Below are positions 62,047 to 64,000 of a stretch of DNA of 64,000 nt, one piece after another (the stretch's first letter is position 1; the number at the start of each line of letters is the position of its first letter). The notes beneath the pieces are model-generated. The model saw only the letters and a list, made by a program, of their open reading frames with translations, made no database searches and was not told where the DNA came from. The translations under genes were made by a program, and so were the position numbers. Source of the DNA: Marinobacterium arenosum. GTDB lineage: Bacteria > Pseudomonadota > Gammaproteobacteria > Pseudomonadales > Balneatricaceae. The stretch spans positions 1-64,000 of the forward strand of contig NZ_JAILYN010000015.1 of NCBI RefSeq assembly GCF_019795155.1. The letters run 5' to 3'.

Positions 62047-63549
62047 TCAGGCGACGCCCTTCCACTTTTTCCAGCGCAGCTCGTCCGGCGAGCCTTTCAT
62101 ATCCATGTTGTCGGCGCCGACATTCATGCGGTAGTAATCGCGCAGGATGTCCTCGACCCCCGGGCCACCACAGTTGCCCTGGAAGATCTGGTGCACCGGC
62201 AGCCAGGACTGAACGAACTTCTCCGGCTCCTCCTCGAAGATGTCCTTACAGCCGTCGGAGCAGAAGTGGTAGCGCTCGCCGTTGTGGACGCAGTCGCGAT
62301 AGGCGATCTGGGTCGGATCGTCCATTTCGGTGAACAGCATCGGGATCTGGCAGGTCTGGCACAGCTGCGGCAGGCCGGATGTGTAGAAGCGCTCACCCTT
62401 GGCTTCCATCTCCTTGGCCAGTTCCCAGCGCGGCCGGTAGTACTTGTCGAAGGTGTCCGGGTACTTGGCGGACAGCCAGTCCAGCTCTTCGTCGGTCGGA
62501 ATCCAGGTGTGGAAACCGGCGGCATGACCGTGGGTGTAGAAGGTCCACCAGGCCTGATGGGAGATATGCTCTTTCTCCTTCTCGATCACGTCGGCGTACT
62601 TCGGCATGCGGATGCCATAGCGGGCCAGGTCCTTGAACAGCGCGCCGCCGGCCTCCTCGAAGTAGACCTCCCAGGCCTCCTTCCAGGACATCACCTTGTT
62701 CGGCAGCATGTAGTCCATCATCATCGAAACGATGGTCAGCAGGCGGGAGCCACGCCAGAACCACTTGTCGATCCACTTCTGCACGACCGGAACGTTGTCC
62801 TCGTGCTGCTCCAGCAGGAACTTGATGATCTCCAGCCCCAGGGTCATATGACGTGCTTCGTCGGACTGGGCCGAGAAACCAAAGGTCACAGTCGCCATAT
62901 CGCCGTTGTGGGCGGCACCCGACATGAACGGCACGAACAGCAGGTTGGTCAGCACGTACTCGAACGAGAAGCCGATGGCGATCATGAACTCGAACGGACC
63001 GGCACTACGGGCATCATTGAAAAACGACTTCGGTACTGACAGGTACCACACGCGATCATGCATGTGGCTGTATTCCTGTAGCCCGTCGAAGAACTTGTTG
63101 TAATGGCTCATCGCGTGGATCTGGGTCTGCACGTGGCGCAGCTCATCCAGCGATTGCATCTGGCAGGCCACCCGGGCGCCGACGCCGCCGAACTGACGAC
63201 CGACATGGGCAAAGCCCTGGTAGGCCTGGTACTCCAGCGGCGATACGCCGGTCAGGAACAGTTTCACCGCATTGACGTAGCGCGGATCGGACACATTCAG
63301 GTGACCATCGTTCTGGGCGAAGGCATCGAAGATGGCGTACAGCTTCTTCTCTTTCTCAGCCTGGTATTTCCAGTAGGCATCCATGGTCAGGCGGAACGGA
63401 TCTTCCCACTTCGACCAGTCGGTAATCTTGATCCCTTCGAACTCCTCAAACGGGAACGCCTTGTTGCGATCCTCGTAGGAGAATTCCCAATCGAGATCAC
63501 GCGTCAACAGGCGATATTTCTCTTTAATATTCAGTTTTTTAGCTGCCAT
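62047..63549 (-). CDS. dmpN: Phenol hydroxylase alpha (oxygenase) subunit
   Basis: 500 residues. Bacterial multicomponent monooxygenase diiron centre: first Glu in SPLEYQAYQGF, ExxH in SLDELRHVQ, then FSAQSDEARHM as second ExxH. A C-terminal Cys-rich TRASH/YHS-like zinc region (CQTCQIPM ... CSDGCKDIF) follows. It hydroxylates phenol (and methylphenols) to catechols. A 74-bp gap with a small GC hairpin separates it from dmpO. Confidence 0.97.
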   Translation of the reverse strand: MAAKKLNIKEKYRLLTRDLDWEFSYEDRNKAFPFEEFEGIKITDWSKWEDPFRLTMDAYWKYQAEKEKKLYAIFDAFAQNDGHLNVSDPRYVNAVKLFLTGVSPLEYQAYQGFAHVGRQFGGVGARVACQMQSLDELRHVQTQIHAMSHYNKFFDGLQEYSHMHDRVWYLSVPKSFFNDARSAGPFEFMIAIGFSFEYVLTNLLFVPFMSGAAHNGDMATVTFGFSAQSDEARHMTLGLEIIKFLLEQHEDNVPVVQKWIDKWFWRGSRLLTIVSMMMDYMLPNKVMSWKEAWEVYFEEAGGALFKDLARYGIRMPKYADVIEKEKEHISHQAWWTFYTHGHAAGFHTWIPTDEELDWLSAKYPDTFDKYYRPRWELAKEMEAKGERFYTSGLPQLCQTCQIPMLFTEMDDPTQIAYRDCVHNGERYHFCSDGCKDIFEEEPEKFVQSWLPVHQIFQGNCGGPGVEDILRDYYRMNVGADNMDMKGSPDELRWKKWKGVA

Positions 63550-63566
63550 GATCGGTCACCTTGTTA

Positions 63567-63836
63567 TTATTCGTTCCAGTGCAGGGAAAGCGCGTCGTCG
63601 TCCTCTTCGACGTTACCGCCCAGGGTGATCAGGTTGACGTGCAGTTCCTGCACGTCCCAGTCGCGGCCCATCTTCTCTTCGACGGTCTCGCGACGAACCA
63701 CCAGTCGGCCTTCCCGCTCGACACGTACCATTGCCGGCATGTGGATCACGGTGGAATCAGGGTTGTCCTCTTCGATCGCCTCGACGATGAAACGGGATTC
63801 CTCGTTATCCTGCAGTGCGATGTAAACCTTTGACAT
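63567..63836 (-). CDS. dmpM: Phenol hydroxylase regulatory (coupling/effector) protein
   Basis: 89 residues from ATG 63836, AAGGGGAA upstream. MmoB/DmpM family: no cofactor, with VYIALQDNEESRFIVEAIEE and IHMPAMVRVEREGRLVVRRE. It binds the hydroxylase and tunes turnover and coupling. Directly follows dmpL by 12 bp. Confidence 0.95.
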   Translation of the reverse strand: MSKVYIALQDNEESRFIVEAIEEDNPDSTVIHMPAMVRVEREGRLVVRRETVEEKMGRDWDVQELHVNLITLGGNVEEDDDALSLHWNE

Positions 63837-63848
63837 TTCCAATTCCCC

Positions 63849-64000
63849 TTACTTGAACAAACCGGCCTTGCTCAGGCGCTTATCCAGTGCTTCACGCGCC
63901 ACCTGCAGCGCGCCCTCTTCCACCGCTTCATGGGCCACCAGAGACAGAGCCTCTTCGGCCTGGCCGCGCCAGTGGCTGATCCACTGTTCCAGCTGCAGCC
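63849..64000 (-). CDS. dmpL: Phenol hydroxylase beta subunit, C-terminal part (runs off right edge)
   Basis: The last 50 codons of a frame that continues beyond the window. The visible end reads LEQWISHWRGQAEEALSLV and finishes with EALDKRLSKAGLFK. It fits the C-terminal helices of DmpL, the structural beta subunit, and the dmpLMNOP order supports it. dmpK and any dmpR-type regulator would lie to the right. Confidence 0.9.
   Translation of the reverse strand, partial: LQLEQWISHWRGQAEEALSLVAHEAVEEGALQVAREALDKRLSKAGLFK

Overview
The window is GC-rich chromosomal DNA from a gammaproteobacterium, tightly packed with genes that degrade aromatic compounds aerobically. The lineage call rests on a dnaT-like primosomal gene, PhaB-type polyester metabolism, plant-type-ferredoxin ring-hydroxylation systems and Pseudomonas-style meta-cleavage genes. 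The genus cannot be fixed from the sequence alone. Many start sites were moved to internal codons because a clear Shine-Dalgarno (SD) sequence supports them.

Layout. 0-0.4 kb: tail of an IS110-type transposase and a 92-bp REP-like tandem repeat. 0.4-10.8 kb: mostly housekeeping genes (dnaT-like gene followed by a lambda-P-like helicase loader, CBS protein, purU, phhB, AlkB-like dioxygenase, GGDEF/EAL signalling protein, flavodoxin, phaB, MATE pump). 11.0-17.5 kb: a four-gene envelope operon (YCF48-like lipoprotein, RND/MMPL transporter, DUF1302, DUF1329). 17.9-25.6 kb: a cNMP-binding protein, a LysR regulator and a glutathione-centred operon (GST, glutathionyl-hydroquinone reductase, glutathione reductase, aldehyde dehydrogenase, HCCA-isomerase-like protein, GST). 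25.8-29.3 kb: a large cyclase/ATPase/TPR protein with an in-frame 24-bp duplication in its catalytic domain. 29.3-36.1 kb: M20 amidohydrolase plus Na+ symporter with a divergent LysR gene, then an esterase/DODA/PanE operon. 36.3-42.9 kb: a lower meta-cleavage operon (dmpC-E-F-G-H, a membrane ABM protein, dmpI). 43.1-48.5 kb: benABCD, a 36-codon small ORF and benE. 48.8-56.5 kb: a first catechol 2,3-dioxygenase, a branched-chain-type ABC importer, an IclR regulator and a XylS/BenR-type regulator. 56.5-58.8 kb: a LysR gene and a luciferase-like monooxygenase. 59.1-64.0 kb: phenol hydroxylase operon dmpLMNOP-Q-B, running off the right edge.

How it fits together. Benzoate (BenABCD) and phenol (DmpLMNOP) converge on catechol. 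Either of two catechol 2,3-dioxygenases opens the ring, and the DmpC/I/H/E/G/F route takes the product to pyruvate and acetyl-CoA. No DmpD hydrolase is present in the window, so only the 4-oxalocrotonate branch is visible. The most notable regulatory signal is a set of XylS/BenR-type operators (TGCA-N6-GGNTA direct repeats). They lie upstream of benA, upstream of the ABC importer and, with slightly altered spacing, upstream of the first catechol dioxygenase. This ties uptake, ring hydroxylation and ring cleavage to the XylS-family regulator encoded at 55.5-56.4 kb.
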